From the NCBI GenBank assembly GCA_009774535.1, contig VSNY01000109.1, positions 1 through 12,810 on the forward strand: a DNA stretch of 12,810 bases, given 5' to 3'. Source of the DNA: Lachnospiraceae bacterium (GTDB lineage: Bacteria > Bacillota > Clostridia > Lachnospirales > Lachnospiraceae). The first letter of the stretch is position 1, and the number at the start of each line of letters is the position of its first letter. The notes under the pieces were generated by a model. It was not told the origin of the DNA. It searched no databases and saw only the letters and a program-made list of their open reading frames with translations. The position numbers and the translations under genes are program-made. Positions 12,774 through 12,810 of this stretch are shown piece by piece.

Positions 12774-12810
12774 AAAGATTACGGGCGGTTAGCACTGGTG
12801 GGTACTGCGG

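Noticed and set aside
1..12810. CRISPR array, tRNA or rRNA genes
   Set aside because: No regularly spaced direct repeats, tRNA cloverleaf sequence or rRNA signatures were noticed when reading the window.

Overview
The window looks like chromosomal DNA from a Gram-positive, Clostridia-type Bacillota, most likely a Lachnospiraceae relative. The signs are AGGAGG-type ribosome binding sites on most genes, sigma-A promoters of the form TTGAAA-N17-TATAAT, a LytTR/GHKL (Agr-type) two-component pair, a MarR-MATE operon, and a mnmA-mrp arrangement. The species call is inference. TGA is an ordinary stop here (for example MarR and the TPM gene).

Layout. 1-1720 (+): the 3' part of a MarR regulator overlapping a complete MATE efflux pump gene. 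1724-2366 (-): a gene graveyard, read on the minus strand as an IS3-family transposase remnant, a MATE C-terminus and an alpha/beta-hydrolase C-terminus, fused end to end. 2508-5809 (-): a three-gene operon encoding an SPFH protein with C-terminal zinc ribbons, a double zinc-ribbon membrane protein and a secreted-side TPM-domain membrane protein. These correspond to Bacillus subtilis YdjI, YdjG and YdjH, but no pspA is present. A strong divergent promoter region (5810-6049) separates this operon from a LytTR response regulator and a GHKL histidine kinase (6050-8087, +), whose leader carries a terminator-like hairpin.

8084-8593 (-): an atypical shikimate-kinase-like ATPase, convergent with and sharing stop bases with the kinase gene. 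8797-9663 (+): a CPBP intramembrane protease. 9708-10923 (+): a flagellar-type (sigma-28/SigD-like) promoter, a structured leader with a terminator hairpin, and an EF-hand-like protein gene interrupted by one in-frame TGA. 10924-11471 has a terminator, two tiny ORFs (one a truncated helix-turn-helix), a promoter, another terminator and an unlisted 39-codon ORF directly behind mrp. 11472-12810 (-): mrp (Fe-S carrier ATPase) preceded by the C-terminal part of mnmA, whose reading frame is broken near the window edge.

The more interesting items are the pspA-less ydjIGH-like module, the SigD-like promoter/leader/EF-hand gene with its single nonsense codon, the small ORF wedged between mrp and its terminator, and the mosaic of truncated genes at 1724-2366. 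I did not find a CRISPR array, rRNA, tRNA or an intact mobile element.
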